Origin: Pisolithus tinctorius
Taxonomy: Eukaryota > Basidiomycota > Agaricomycetes > Boletales > Pisolithaceae
DNA length: 64,000 nt
Direction: 5' to 3'
NCBI GenBank assembly: GCA_024663395.1
Contig: JANFAH010000004.1
Coordinates: 3,782,001-3,846,000, forward strand
Shown here: piece after piece, positions 10,421 through 20,635 of the stretch
Layout of the letters: each line of letters starts with the position of its first letter
Position numbering within the stretch: the first letter of the stretch is position 1
Translations under genes and position numbers: made by a program
The notes under the pieces: model-generated
What the model was told of the DNA's origin: nothing
The model's database searches: none
The model's input: only the letters and a program-made list of their open reading frames with translations

Positions 10421-11733
10421 TGTGAGGAATCCACATTCCCTGGACATGTAAGCCCCTATCATTAACCATTCTGTGACTACTGTTACATCCGCTCCCCTCT
10501 CACATTCACCGTTGTTCATGCACTACCTTCCCATGCCCTTGCTCCCTCTCATGCAATGCTATACCTGCAGCCGCTGTGCTCCGGTTGTTGTTTTTCCTCG
10601 GACTCTTTCTCTTATCATGGTCTCTATTCCTTTAGTGCTTGTAGTATACCCTCGGCCTCTGTTTTGGCCTGTCTTCTGTGTATGTGCTGTTGTGCAGCTT
10701 TCCCTTACTGTACCCTGTCTTACTTAGGTTCCAGGTTTGTCTGGACTATAAAGCCCTGTACTTAGGTACAGAATGATACCTTTTGGCACTCGGAAGGTCA
10801 CCACGAGTTTCCTTTACACTTTGTCTACACCGCACGTCTCGCATTCCGCTGTGCACAAACTATGTATACTGCTTGCACTGCTCACATTGCCAGTACTATT
10901 CCATGGACCACGCTGCTGTAGGAAAAGTCCAAGTAGCTGTATAACACGAGCTAGATGGCTTAGATAACAACAATAAAAAGTGAAGGGAACGAATTGTTCG
11001 TCCCAAGGGATTCTGGACTGTTGGGACTAGAAGGAGAGACCCAGCGCTTTGTAGCGGTAGTGTTTCGTGACGTGCGCGGCGTGGTCCGCGGAGTAGTACT
11101 GGCGATGCGAGCGGTGTGAGCGGTATACGTAGTTCGTGCGTGGCGGAATGCGAGATGTGCGGTGTAGACAAAGTGGAAAAGAAACTCGTGGTGACCTTCC
11201 GAGTGCCAAAAGGTATCATTCTGTACCTAAGTACAGGGTTTTATAGTCCGGACAAACCCGGAACCTAAGTAAGACAGGGTACAGTAAAGGAAAGCCGCGT
11301 GACAGCGCGTACACAGAAGACAGGCCAAACCGAGGCCGAGGGTATACTACAAGCACTAAAGGAATAGAGACCGTGATAAGAGAAGGAGTCCGAGGAAAAA
11401 CAACAACCGGAGCACAGCGGCCGCGGGTATAGCATTGCACAAGAGGGAGCGAGGGCATGGGAAGGTAGCACATGAATGATGGTGAATGCGAGAGGGGAGC
11501 GGACGTAACAGTAGTCACGGAACGGTCAACGATAGGGGCTTACGCGTCCAGGGAATGCGGATTCCTCACACCGCGCACATCACGAACCACTACCGCTACA
11601 AAGTGCTGGGTCTCACCTTCTAGACTCGACAGTCCAGAATCCCTTGGGATGAGTGATTTGTTCCCTTCATTTTTTATTGTTGTTATCTAAGCCATCTAGC
11701 TCGTATTATACAGCTACTTGGAATTTTCCTACA
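10421..11733 (+). repeat. 5' LTR of element B, split by an inverted copy of itself
   Basis: The LTR starts TGTGAGGAATCC and ends CTTGGAATTTTCCTACA at 11733. The two pieces, 10421-10916 and 11575-11733, together match the intact 3' LTR at 37670-38324. A TATAAAGCCC motif at about 10747 lies a short distance upstream of a GTACTTAGGTACAGAA block, a likely promoter and start region. Confidence 0.85.
10917..11570 (-). repeat. Solo LTR-B inserted in inverted orientation into the 5' LTR-B
   Basis: On the plus strand it runs TGTAGGAAAAGTCC to GGATTCCTCACA, the reverse complement of LTR-B. The flanks are CTGC (10913-10916) and CCGC (11571-11574), a 4-bp duplication with one CpG transition. With no internal sequence, it is a solo LTR left by recombination between two LTRs. 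Confidence 0.85.
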
Positions 11734-11735
11734 AC

Positions 11736-11753
11736 TGGAGCCCACCGCGAGGG
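11736..11753 (+). promoter_or_regulatory. Primer-binding site of element B
   Basis: TGGAGCCCACCGCGAGGG begins two bases after the LTR end at 11733. It starts TGG, as required to pair with a tRNA CCA end, and its complement fits a T-stem plus acceptor stem. The same site follows the 5' LTRs of elements C and F. The tRNA identity was not determined. Confidence 0.75.
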
Positions 11754-11953
11754 ATTCTGCTGTCGCTTCCAGAAGGTCGCTCAGGTGCACTGCCGAACGC
11801 ACCGAACTAGAAAATTTATGCCTGCACTTTTGCAATCTCAACCTGTCAGAAGACTCCGACATTTTCTGCCCTGTTTCACCCATAACACCAGATCATGCGC
11901 AATTACCCGCTGACATTCCGTGGGTACTACCCACAATCACTCCTCCTGATATT

Positions 11954-12586
11954 TTGGCAGATCAGATATCCGTCGCATCGGATCACCTAGATCTCACTGC
12001 CCCTGATTTTCCCAGTGGCTTTATCCACTTGACTCCCCGAAGGCCCAAAACCCTGCCATCACCTTTAACACCTGTCACATCATCTGATTCATCATCACCG
12101 ACGCCCTCTTTTTCCTGTCTCTTTGACGCCTCCGAATCTATACCCAGACTCTCAGTTCCATCCGCCACACTGCTGTGACCACTCACTCGGTCACAGACCA
12201 CCCATCAGCCAATTAGTAACCCACAAATGCTTCCACCAGCTCGCTCGCACACTATACCAACCACTTCGCACCCGCAACCAATACCCGTTCCACCCGTTAC
12301 CAATCTGGCACCACCACCACAGGTTAACCCACCAATGGCTAATCCTCAGTTTCAGATGCCGCTCCACAGTACACAAAACTCACCTAAATTTAGCGGAGAT
12401 TCTCCCGCACAGCTTCCGCGATACCTCGAAGACATCAACTTCCTCAGTACTCTCGCTGCTCTTGATGACTGTGACAAGATCAGAGCTGCAATCTGCTACG
12501 CTGACCTCAAAGAAGCCAAGGTCTGGCAAACACTTCCAGAAGCCGCTCCTGTGGCCGATGACTGGGATGCCTTTGTAGTTGCTGTT
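11954..12586 (+). pseudogene. Element B gag, N-terminal part
   Basis: The frame is open from about 11954 with a Pro/Ser-rich N-terminus, one TGA at 12176-12178 (CGA expected), then a conserved Gag region: SPKFSGDSPAQLPRYLEDI, KIRAAICYADLKEAKVW, DDWDAFVVAV. It is interrupted at 12587 by element E. After removing E and its 5-bp duplication the frame continues as KGLYPGCEGDDRYCRADL at 20641. The exact start is uncertain. Confidence 0.75.
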
Positions 12587-13281
12587 TGTTATGCTCGTAA
12601 CAAGTGACTTCATCAAATGGACTAGGCACGAATGTCACGAGGTGGATCTACGGGCCGAACTTATCGTAACCCCTATGGTCAACCCTATTATTGACGAGTA
12701 CCGGCAGAGGTTCATTCCACTGGCGAGTTCTTCTGAGATCGCGATGGGGAAGGAACAGAGGTACGAGTCAAAGATGATGGGTGATTGCAAGAAATCGAAA
12801 AACTGAGGATACAGGGTATGGTACGTCTACCTATATACCCGTCGAGGGTTTGTACCGTATACACATCCCCAGTTAGTCGTAAACAAGTAAACGATGAAAT
12901 AGAAATGAGTCAAGTACTGCGGACACTGCCAGACCGGCTGCAGACGCAGTCTGCAGCGAGGGGCATCAGTACCGGGGTGGAGGAAACGAACATACAAGCA
13001 ACATAAACGAGTCAGAGTCGGGGCGGAACAGGAAGTAAACATAAATGAAATATACGTCCATCAGCTGCGGGCGCAGCTACGAGTCAATGTGACAAGGGCG
13101 TACGCAGCATCAGTTGGTATTGGAAATACCACCACTGCCGGTGATCCGAAGGCTACACGAGCCTTGAGACCGAGGACAACCACGGCGAGGACAAACGACG
13201 CGACGAGGCATGTGACACACGTGACATACCGTTTAGGGGAATTTGGCGAAAAAGGAAGGAGACCCCTGAGTGGGCGTAACA
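12587..13281 (-). repeat. 3' LTR of element E
   Basis: 695 bp. Read on the plus strand it is bounded TGTTATGCTCG...GGGCGTAACA. Same length as the 5' LTR at 19941-20635, with about 15 transitions and no indel. Confidence 0.92.
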
Positions 13282-13283
13282 TC

Positions 13284-13298
13284 ACCCCCCCCCTAAGG
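13284..13298 (-). promoter_or_regulatory. Polypurine tract of element E
   Basis: On the minus strand CCTTAGGGGGGGGGTGA ends two bases before the 3' LTR. The nine-G run (13285-13293) would resist RNase H and prime plus-strand synthesis. It lies just after the stop of the third frame. Confidence 0.8.
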
Positions 13299-13301
13299 TC
13301 C

Positions 13302-14636
13302 TCAGACCCTTGAGGACGAGGTGCAGGCATTGGCGGATAGGTTGCGAAGGGGGCGTCTAGAATGGGTATGGGCGGCGACGGGCGACGGAGTCGGTGGAGA
13401 CGGTGGTTCTTCGCTTGCCTGGGTCCAACGTGAACCCTGTCCATTACGGCAGGACCAATGTCCCAGGTAATGGCACTGGTAGCAAGCGAACTTGAAGAGG
13501 GGATGTCCCTCAGGAACCTTGGCCCGTCCTCCCAGGTAGAATCGAAGTTGATCAGTAGGTACGGGGATGAAGGGAGTCGAAGGGAGAGAGCAGGCAGCGT
13601 GGACGGCATTATGATACTCTTTATCCAGTCCAGCCCAGGAGGCATCAGTTAGAAAAACCTCCCAACCAGACTCACTGCGACCCATCCCTAGCCTTTTGGC
13701 GGTTTCCTTAAATACCGTCGCATTGTCCAAAAACTCTAGAGGCGGGTCCCAACGGACCTCCTTGTCGACCTCCGGCTTCATTTCGGGGATCACCGGTAGC
13801 TCTTTAGGTTTGATCCGCTCGAGAAGTCGGGAAGCAGTCGGAGCGAGGAACTCTCCGACCTGTCGATCACGAAGATGATGGTAGGCTCCACCTGTAATGG
13901 CTTCTAAAACGTCCGCATATCCTTTTTCAAGCATAGAAGTCATAATGACTTCGGCAAGAGGGGCGGTACCAGAGAGTTGTCGGACCCGAATGCGACCAGT
14001 TGCACGTCCGATCACGTCTGCCGCTCTGTAGATTTCAGACAGCACCCCAAAATACTCAACCTGTTCTGGTGTGCACCCATCAATGTCGTCCCCTTTGTTG
14101 AAGATGTCAAGTGCCCTAGTAACGTCCAGGTAGTCACTTGCTGAGATTGGTAGTCGCAGCTCGTCATCCCTGGCAAGGGCGACTGAGGCGAGGAGGTCGA
14201 GGGCGGCATTCCGGGAGGACACTGGGCTGGAGGCGTGAACGTGGGGAGGGACGGGAGCATTGGCGGGGCCCGGGGTGGTTGTTCGGATATGGGCGTCATG
14301 GTGAGGCTTCTCTTTACCCTTTCCCTTTCCCTGCTGGTTACTGTCTCCTTCGAGAGGGACTCTGGCCTTGGGGATTGGGGCTCGGCGAACCGAGAAACCT
14401 TGGTGTGGACGCGGTCGGAGAGGGCGGGAGACAGGGGTCGGTACCTCCCACTGGGAGATGAGGGATGAGGCGTCCGATTCAGGAACGCCGGTGGTGGTGG
14501 ACGGGGGAGGGGAATGGCGATAGCAGGCGACTGGGGGTACGAGCAGGTCGTCCCTGTCGGCTGCGGGGTCGTAAAGGGATTCTCCAGCGAGGTCAGCATA
14601 GTCATTTTCAGTATTGACGGAGCGAGGGGAATCCAT
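13302..14636 (-). CDS. Element E third open reading frame (444 aa), unknown function
   Basis: The ATG (14636-14634) directly follows the pol stop TGA (14639-14637) in the same frame, giving TGAATG. The protein has a disordered Pro/Ser-rich N-terminus (about residues 1-150), a helical conserved-looking core (about 150-390, with QLSGTAPLAEVIMTS, DVLEAITGGAYHHLRDRQV and AWAGLDKEYHNAVHAACS) and a Cys/His cluster CYQCHYLGHWSC near residue 400. That cluster resembles a zinc knuckle with shortened last spacing (CX2CX4HX2C). No membrane segment or signal peptide is seen, so it is not an obvious envelope. It is uninterrupted over 444 codons inside a recently active element, so I infer it is a real product, perhaps made by termination-reinitiation. 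Family not identified. Confidence 0.75.
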   Translation of the reverse strand: MDSPRSVNTENDYADLAGESLYDPAADRDDLLVPPVACYRHSPPPSTTTGVPESDASSLISQWEVPTPVSRPLRPRPHQGFSVRRAPIPKARVPLEGDSNQQGKGKGKEKPHHDAHIRTTTPGPANAPVPPHVHASSPVSSRNAALDLLASVALARDDELRLPISASDYLDVTRALDIFNKGDDIDGCTPEQVEYFGVLSEIYRAADVIGRATGRIRVRQLSGTAPLAEVIMTSMLEKGYADVLEAITGGAYHHLRDRQVGEFLAPTASRLLERIKPKELPVIPEMKPEVDKEVRWDPPLEFLDNATVFKETAKRLGMGRSESGWEVFLTDASWAGLDKEYHNAVHAACSLPSTPFIPVPTDQLRFYLGGRAKVPEGHPLFKFACYQCHYLGHWSCRNGQGSRWTQASEEPPSPPTPSPVAAHTHSRRPLRNLSANACTSSSRV

Positions 14637-17600
14637 TCAGTTTCTGAGGTGTCGAGCGAGCTTGTACTGGTCGAGGGCTTCCAAAGCGTGGTCCTTTATG
14701 TGTTCCTCGGGTTCCCACGTATTTGACGAATGGGGAAACCCTTTCCACTTGACCAGATACCTGCGCTGTCCTCTGCGACCGTCGGTTTTATGATTTAGTA
14801 TCGCCTCTACCTCCCATTCGATCTCATCATCCACTAACTCGGGTAAGGGGGCTGCGGGCGCAGCTCCATAAGTTTCGTTTTCGGTATAGGGGAAGATGCG
14901 GGAGGCGTGGAACACAGGGTGAACCTTCCAGGTGACGGGGAGATCCAATCGGAAAGCGACTGGCGATACAACCTTAGTCACTTTGAAAGGTCCGAGCCGT
15001 CTGGGCGCAATCTTGTCGCACTGGTTTTTGATCCTAAGATGGCCGACGTCAAGGAGAACCTGATCTCCGACTTTGGGCGGTTCATAAGATCCCTTGCTAC
15101 GAGATCGCATCAGCTCCTGTGCTTTTTTGTGCACGAGGACTGCAATGTCTCAGGAAGACGCGAGCCGTTCCAGTCTTTCGTCAACGGAGGGTACGGGTGT
15201 AAGTCTTTTTTCGGGATAAGGGGAAGGGTCATAGCCCAGAATGAGCGAAAACGGAGTCATCTTGTGAACGGAGTGTATACGGGCGTTGTGAGCGAACTCG
15301 GCGGAGGGAAGTTTGGAAGCCCACGAGTTAGGGAACTCGGAACAGTATAGTCGAAGGTACCCTTCGACCTCCTGGTTTACCCGTTCGCTTTCTCCGTTAG
15401 TTTGTGGATGATATCCGGTGCTCAGCTTGGTTTTTACCCCTATTGCCTTGTAAAGCTCTTTAGTAAATGAGGACGCGAACTGCGGTCCTCGATCCGAAAT
15501 CACCGACTCGGGGAGGCCGAATCGGGAGTATATGAACTGATGGAAGAGCCAGGCAATCCCGACGGAATCAACCGTTTTATGACACGGGACGAACAGGGCG
15601 GCCTTTGTAAGGCCCTGATCGACAACCGTGAGAATCGAGTCGTATTTCAAATCCCCTGACACGGGGAGATCCGTGATGAGATCCATAGACACCTGCTGAA
15701 ACGGGAAGGGAGTTTTAGGGGTTTCATGTGGTACGACCGGAGGAGTTGGAGGGTGGGTGATGACTTTGGTCGTCTGGCAGGATGGACATCCCGCAACATA
15801 CTTCTTGATGTCAGTTCCCATTCCCTCCCACCATACCTCTTTGCGCATTTTGGCGAACATGGCCTTCTGTCCAGGATGCCCGGCGGACTCATGGTCGTGA
15901 TACGACTGCATACAGTGGCGGCGATTTTCGGGGGGAATGTACAAGCGGGTTGTTCCGAATCGTTTAGTTCCGTCTTCGGCTATAGTTACGTTGCCAGTTG
16001 GTTCTGGACCTGACGAATCCTTTGACGTATCGTTCTTGACGCGTTCGTACAGGTCTGCGGATATGGCATAGACCCCTCGAGCTCCTTTTACAGGTTCCCT
16101 CGTGGGGCGAGCATCGGCGACCGAACTCTCCTTTGGGATCTCCTCAGACGGGCGAGAGTAAGGTTGGGGCCTTGTTTTTGTTTTTGAACAAGCGAGTCGT
16201 GCCGGGAGACATCCAACATGAGCCATTCGGTTTATTTTTAGTTGTTTTTGTAACTTTGTAAGTGAAAAGAGAGGTGAAACTAAGCGAACTTGCGGTTTTA
16301 AGGGATCCACCCCCTCCGAAAGCCAAAGGTTCGTCGGGAGAACCGTGGCCGTAGGGGCGGGCTCCTCTGAAAGGTTCTTGCATGAAAGAGTATCGGTGGG
16401 AACCTGCAAGTGGCCAGCCTGCCACGAAAACCTGATCGGGTAAGACTGGACAGTGGCGGCCCATCTGGCCTGCCGAGGCGTTAGCTGTTGCGGTTCCCAG
16501 TAGTACTCCAGGTTCTTATGGTCGGTGAACACGATTGTTGGCTCAACCAGCGAGAGGAGATAGGGGCGGAAAGCCTTTAAGGCTCGGATTACCGCTAACA
16601 TCTCCAGATCATAGACCTGGTAGCGTTGTTCCGCACCGACGAGGGATTGTGAGAGGTACGAGCAGGGGTGCCACTCCCCGTCAGTACCTTTTTGTGCGAG
16701 TACAGCGCCAGTTCCGAGTTTGGAAGCATCGGTGAATAGCGCGAATGGTTTAGCGAAATCGGGAATTGTGAGGACCAGAGAAGAGCATAACAAACTCTTT
16801 AATTTCTGGAAGGCCGCCTCCGTCTGCTGCGTCCATTGGTAGGGGACCCCTTTCTTGGTTAGATCATGCAGGGGTCGTGCGACGCTTGAGAAGGAGGGGA
16901 TGAACTTCCGGTAGAAATTGCAGAAACCGAGGAAGCGACGGAGTCCGGTGAGGTTCTCCGGCTTTTCCCAAGTTGATATGGCGTCCGTCTTGGTCGGGGA
17001 CGTTTCCATACGTCCTTTTCCGATAATCATCCCGAGAAACTCCACCTCCTCAGCCTCGAAACAACACTTGCTGATTTTGAGGCGGAGTTCCTCATCCGCG
17101 CATATTTGCAAGAACTCTTCGACGCGTTTCCGAAGCTCCTCGACGGTTTTGGCGTGAACAACAACGTCATCCATATATCCCACCTGCTTTCCGCGTTGTT
17201 TTTCAAACGTCTTGTCCATATACCGCTGGAAAGAAGGCGGTGAGTTACATTGACCAAAGAACATTACCGTGGGTTCGAAGAGTCCTCGTGGGGTTATGAA
17301 TGCCCCCTTCCACTCGTCACCTTCCCTGACACGTAGGTTTGTAAACCCCCATCGAATATCGAACTTGGCGTAATATTTGGACTCGACAAGCTCGTCGAAG
17401 AGCGCTTGCGCGTTTGGTAGGGGGTGCACATCCTGGATGGTAAAAGAGTTCAGATATCTGTAGTCTTGAATTAACCTTTTCTTTCCGTCTTTCTTTGCTA
17501 CAAAGAACACTGGTGCCGCTTGAGGGGAGGTCGAAGGTCGAATTTTTTTGCACTTAATGTTTTCGTCAAGGAATTCGTCTAAAACCTTCAGTTCGTCGGG

Positions 17601-18301
17601 GGACATGGGATATACCGCAGCCTTTTTAGGCTTGAAATCGTCTTTGAGCCTTATTTCGTGATCTAGCCCTGGGCGATGTTTGGGTAGCGGGATGTCGTCT
17701 TCCGCGAACACCTTTGCGAATTTCTTGTATCTTTCTGGTAACCTGACCTCTTCCTTTGTAGCGGCCTGGGCGGCCTCTAATTCTGTAGAAAGCGTGGTTT
17801 TGTTAATTTCCACCGGAGGACCCGGTGTCTTTTCTTTCTCGGGGTATTCGAAACCATCATCCCAGCATGTGATCTTACCGGTTTCCCAGTTCATACGGGG
17901 TTTATATTCCTTGAGGAACGGCATTCCGAGTAGGACGTGTTCCTTTCCTACGAGCGGTCCGACGTAGCACTTAACGCGTACGAATCGTTCCTTGATTTCC
18001 ATCTTGATGGTACACTTTCGAGTAACCCATTCTTGATCTTTTCCGGTGAACGAGGTTGTTTTGAACTTTCGTTCTACGCGATATGTTGGTATTTGAAGTT
18101 TTCGCACCATCGCTTCCGAGATGAGCGATACTTCCGCGCCTGAGTCGATACAGGCCCAAATCCCTGCCTTGTAGTCGGGTAAAATCACGAGACCAAGAGG
18201 TGAACGGATTTGCATATTGGTCTCGTCATCTATAGAAGTACATTTAGCCGACAAAATCGAAACAGGACTGACTGATGCAGGAGTAGATTCAGCAGTCCTC
18301 T
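14637..18301 (-). pseudogene. pol: Element E pol: protease, reverse transcriptase, RNase H, integrase, chromodomain
   Basis: Aspartic protease DSGA lies at about residue 37 counted from the Met at 18254. RT carries DIRWGFTNLRV and the catalytic QVGYMDD (about residue 360). RNase H starts LFTDASKLGTGAVLAQ (about 505). Integrase has the zinc HHCC (HPGQKAMFAKMR...CPSCQ) and the DDE core (MDLITDLP, SDRGPQFASSF, GYHPQTNGESERVNQE). A C-terminal chromodomain (EWEVEAILNHK, YLVKWKGFPHSSNTWEP, about 14800-14700) would target integration to modified chromatin. One TGA at 15150-15152, in frame, interrupts it where CGA is likely; otherwise it is open. Pol lies -1 to gag and has no start upstream of the gag stop, so it is probably made by frameshifting at 18305-18311. 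Confidence 0.92.
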
Positions 18302-18311
18302 TTAAAAACCC
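18302..18311 (-). promoter_or_regulatory. Predicted -1 ribosomal frameshift site between gag and pol of element E
   Basis: Minus-strand heptamer G GGT TTT (18311-18305) fits the X XXY YYZ slippery pattern and abuts the gag stop TAA (18304-18302). After a -1 shift the reading GGG TTT TTA AAG enters the pol frame, which stays open to the protease. Function is inferred. Confidence 0.65.
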
Positions 18312-19699
18312 AACAACTTCTTTTCGTCATCGTTGGCTTCCCTGTTTCCCACATACGCCGTTTTGGTTCCGTCCTTGGATACGATGATGCGAACGTTGGA
18401 AAGTTGCTTAGCTTTGCATTCACTCTTGTAATGACCTTTCTTGTTGCAATTGAAACAAGTGACGTCAGCGGCGGAGCGCCTAACTGACTTCTTTCGTTTA
18501 TCGACATCCATAGCATTCGGATCTCGGTTAGAACTTCGGAAATGAATGTACTTCCTTTCGTTCCGAGATTCCTTCCCTTCTAGGATATTGCAAGTGGCGA
18601 TCGCAGTTCGGGCCTCTCCCGCGACCTTGATCCATTCGGCAACCGTGTTAGGGGCTCGTCCGCTATTGAGAACCCAATTGCGGTACTCTTTTGAAAGCCC
18701 TTTTCCAAAGAAGATTCCCGCTTCACGGGACTCCTCCTTCAGTTGCGCCTTGTTGACAAGGCCGGTAAACTCCGCGATATACGCCTCGAGCTCGCGATCA
18801 CCTTGTTCGATACTTGACAGACGTAAGATAGCGAGAGCGGTTTGGTCGCCTGACTCGAAGGTGGCTTTGAGTCGTTCAACGAAAACCTGGAAGGTATCCA
18901 TGTAGTAGATACTTCCGTCATTGAGGCAGTTTTCGTTTTGATAATTCTCGGCGAACGAAACAGTGGCTCCTTTCGTCATATAGGTGAGAGCGAACGCGAT
19001 CCTAAGGGAATCGGTGCTGTAAACGTGTCGATTAAGGTTAAGATAACCTTCCACTTGCGTAAGCCAAGTCTGAAGACTGTTATGGCTTCCGTCATATTCT
19101 CCTGGTTTGCCGACATTAAATTCTTGTCCTCCGTTAGGGGGACGGGGGCGGTAATCGTCATCGTCTTCGGCACGGGACTTTCCCTTACTGCCACTATCTG
19201 GGTAGGGCTCTGGGGGTACATCCTTACCAAAGCTTCGTGCGTACCAGTCTTTAAGCATTCCCTGTGTAGGGACTCCTCTGGGGAAAGGATCCCCGGCTTC
19301 GGCAACCATTCTTCTCGCTTCTTCGGCCAAGCGGCGGCGTTGCTCCTCGAGCTGTTGACGCACCTCCTCTTCTGAGAATGTTCTCTGAGGCATTTCCGGA
19401 GCGGACTCTCCGTGTCCTTGCGTCATCGACATTGCGGGTTCGCCTTCTTCTTCTTTGAGGATAGATCCTAACGACGAGTTGGATTTTCGGTCCTCTTCTT
19501 CTGAACTATAGGCGACTTCTTCTTCTCGGTACCATGAAAGGAACGAGATACGAGGGTTTGTTGCTGAGTAAGACGGTCCTAGTTTTCCATACGGGATAGG
19601 GGGTAAAGGAGGGTTCCTTCCTAGTCCGAGCGGATTAATTCGAGGTGGGACTGGAGGCTTACTCTTCTTGGGTGAAGACACTTTAACGGATAGTGACAA
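18302..19699 (-). CDS. gag: Element E Gag (465 aa)
   Basis: Intact frame starting MSLSVKVSSPKKSKPPVPP. An acidic and coiled region (about residues 120-155, EEVRQQLEEQRRRLAEEARR) precedes the capsid-like core (about 190-380: GKPGEYDGSHNSLQTWLTQ, IAFALTYMTKGATVSFAEN, LEAYIAEFTGLVNKAQL). The C-terminus has a classic CCHC zinc knuckle, CFNCNKKGHYKSEC. It ends in LLGF-stop, with the heptamer GGGTTTT placed directly before the TAA. It forms the particle and packages element RNA in the cytoplasm. Nothing is broken. Confidence 0.93.
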   Translation of the reverse strand: MSLSVKVSSPKKSKPPVPPRINPLGLGRNPPLPPIPYGKLGPSYSATNPRISFLSWYREEEVAYSSEEEDRKSNSSLGSILKEEEGEPAMSMTQGHGESAPEMPQRTFSEEEVRQQLEEQRRRLAEEARRMVAEAGDPFPRGVPTQGMLKDWYARSFGKDVPPEPYPDSGSKGKSRAEDDDDYRPRPPNGGQEFNVGKPGEYDGSHNSLQTWLTQVEGYLNLNRHVYSTDSLRIAFALTYMTKGATVSFAENYQNENCLNDGSIYYMDTFQVFVERLKATFESGDQTALAILRLSSIEQGDRELEAYIAEFTGLVNKAQLKEESREAGIFFGKGLSKEYRNWVLNSGRAPNTVAEWIKVAGEARTAIATCNILEGKESRNERKYIHFRSSNRDPNAMDVDKRKKSVRRSAADVTCFNCNKKGHYKSECKAKQLSNVRIIVSKDGTKTAYVGNREANDDEKKLLGF

Positions 19700-19927
19700 C
19701 GGAGACTGAGGGAGGATTTATAACCCGAAGGTAACCTGTCAGTTATTGGTAAAGGGGAGAAAGATTCCGGACTCTAGGGAGGCGATCTATTAATCCCAGT
19801 TGGGAGCCTGTAGAGTGTTAAGCCGAAAGTAGGGTTGAAGGATTTCTTTTGGTTTGTTGAAGTTCAGTAACCGAGGGACGAGTTTGACTTTTTCGAAGAG
19901 GTCGAACGAGTCCCGAAAGCTGCGTGG

Positions 19928-19940
19928 AGTTTTTCGATTT
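19928..19940 (-). promoter_or_regulatory. Self-primer-binding site of element E
   Basis: Directly after the 5' LTR the minus strand reads AAATCGAAAAACT. This is perfectly complementary over 13 nt to AGTTTTTCGATTT, which lies in the LTR at 20158-20146. No tRNA-type TGG site is present. This is the arrangement of Tf1-like self-priming elements. Confidence 0.75.
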
Positions 19941-20635
19941 TGTTATGCTCGTAACGAGTGACTTTGTCAAATGGACTAGGCACGAATGTCACGAGGTGGA
20001 TCTACGGGCCGAACTTATCGTAACCCCTATGGTCAACCCTATTATTGACGAGTACCGGCAGAGGTTCGTTCCACTGGCGAGTTCTTCTGAGATCGCGACA
20101 GGGAAGGAACAGAGGTACGAGTCAAAGATGATGGGTGATTGCAAGAAATCGAAAAACTGAGGATACAGGGTACGGTACGTCTACCTATATACCCGTCGAG
20201 GGTTTGTACCGTATACACATCCCTAGTTAGTCGTAAACAAGTAAACGATGAAATAGAAATGAGTCAAGTACTGCGGACACTGCCAGACCGGCTGCGGACG
20301 CAGTCCGCAGCGAGGGGCATCAGTACCGGGGTGGAGGAAACGAACATACAAGCAACATAAACGAGTCAGAGTCGGGGCGGAACAGGAAGTAAACATAAAT
20401 GAAATATACGTCCATCAGCTGCGGGCGCAGCTACGAGTCAATGTGACAAGGGTGTACGCAGCATCAGTTGGTATTGGAAATACCACCACTGCCAGTGATC
20501 CGAAGGCTACACGAGCCTTGAGACCGAGGACAACCACGGTGAGGACAAACGACGCGACGAGGCACGTGACACACGTGACATACCGTTTAGGGGAATTTGG
20601 CGAAAAAGGAAGGAGACCCCTGAGCGGGCGTAACA
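19941..20635 (-). repeat. 5' LTR of element E with TATA box and predicted start site
   Basis: 695 bp, the 5' LTR in minus orientation. TATATAG lies at 20191-20185 on the minus strand, 27-33 nt upstream of AGTTTTTCGATTT (from 20158), which I predict as the RNA 5' end because it is complementary to the primer-binding site. U3 is then about 477 bp and R-U5 about 218 bp. Confidence 0.85.

Larger units (their letters stand above)
12587..20635 (-). mobile_element. Ty3/Gypsy chromovirus E, near-complete, self-priming type
   Basis: Full element in inverted orientation with two 695-bp LTRs (12587-13281 and 19941-20635) and a perfect 5-bp target duplication CTGTT (12582-12586 and 20636-20640). In minus-strand order: 5' LTR, primer-binding site complementary to its own RNA, gag, pol in the -1 frame with a C-terminal chromodomain, a third open frame, a polypurine tract, 3' LTR. 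The LTRs differ at about 15 sites, all transitions and nearly all at CpG. The only pol lesion I see is one TGA. Inserted in the gag gene of element B. Confidence 0.92.

Noticed and set aside
13302..14636. Envelope protein
   Set aside because: No signal peptide, membrane segment or furin-like site is visible.
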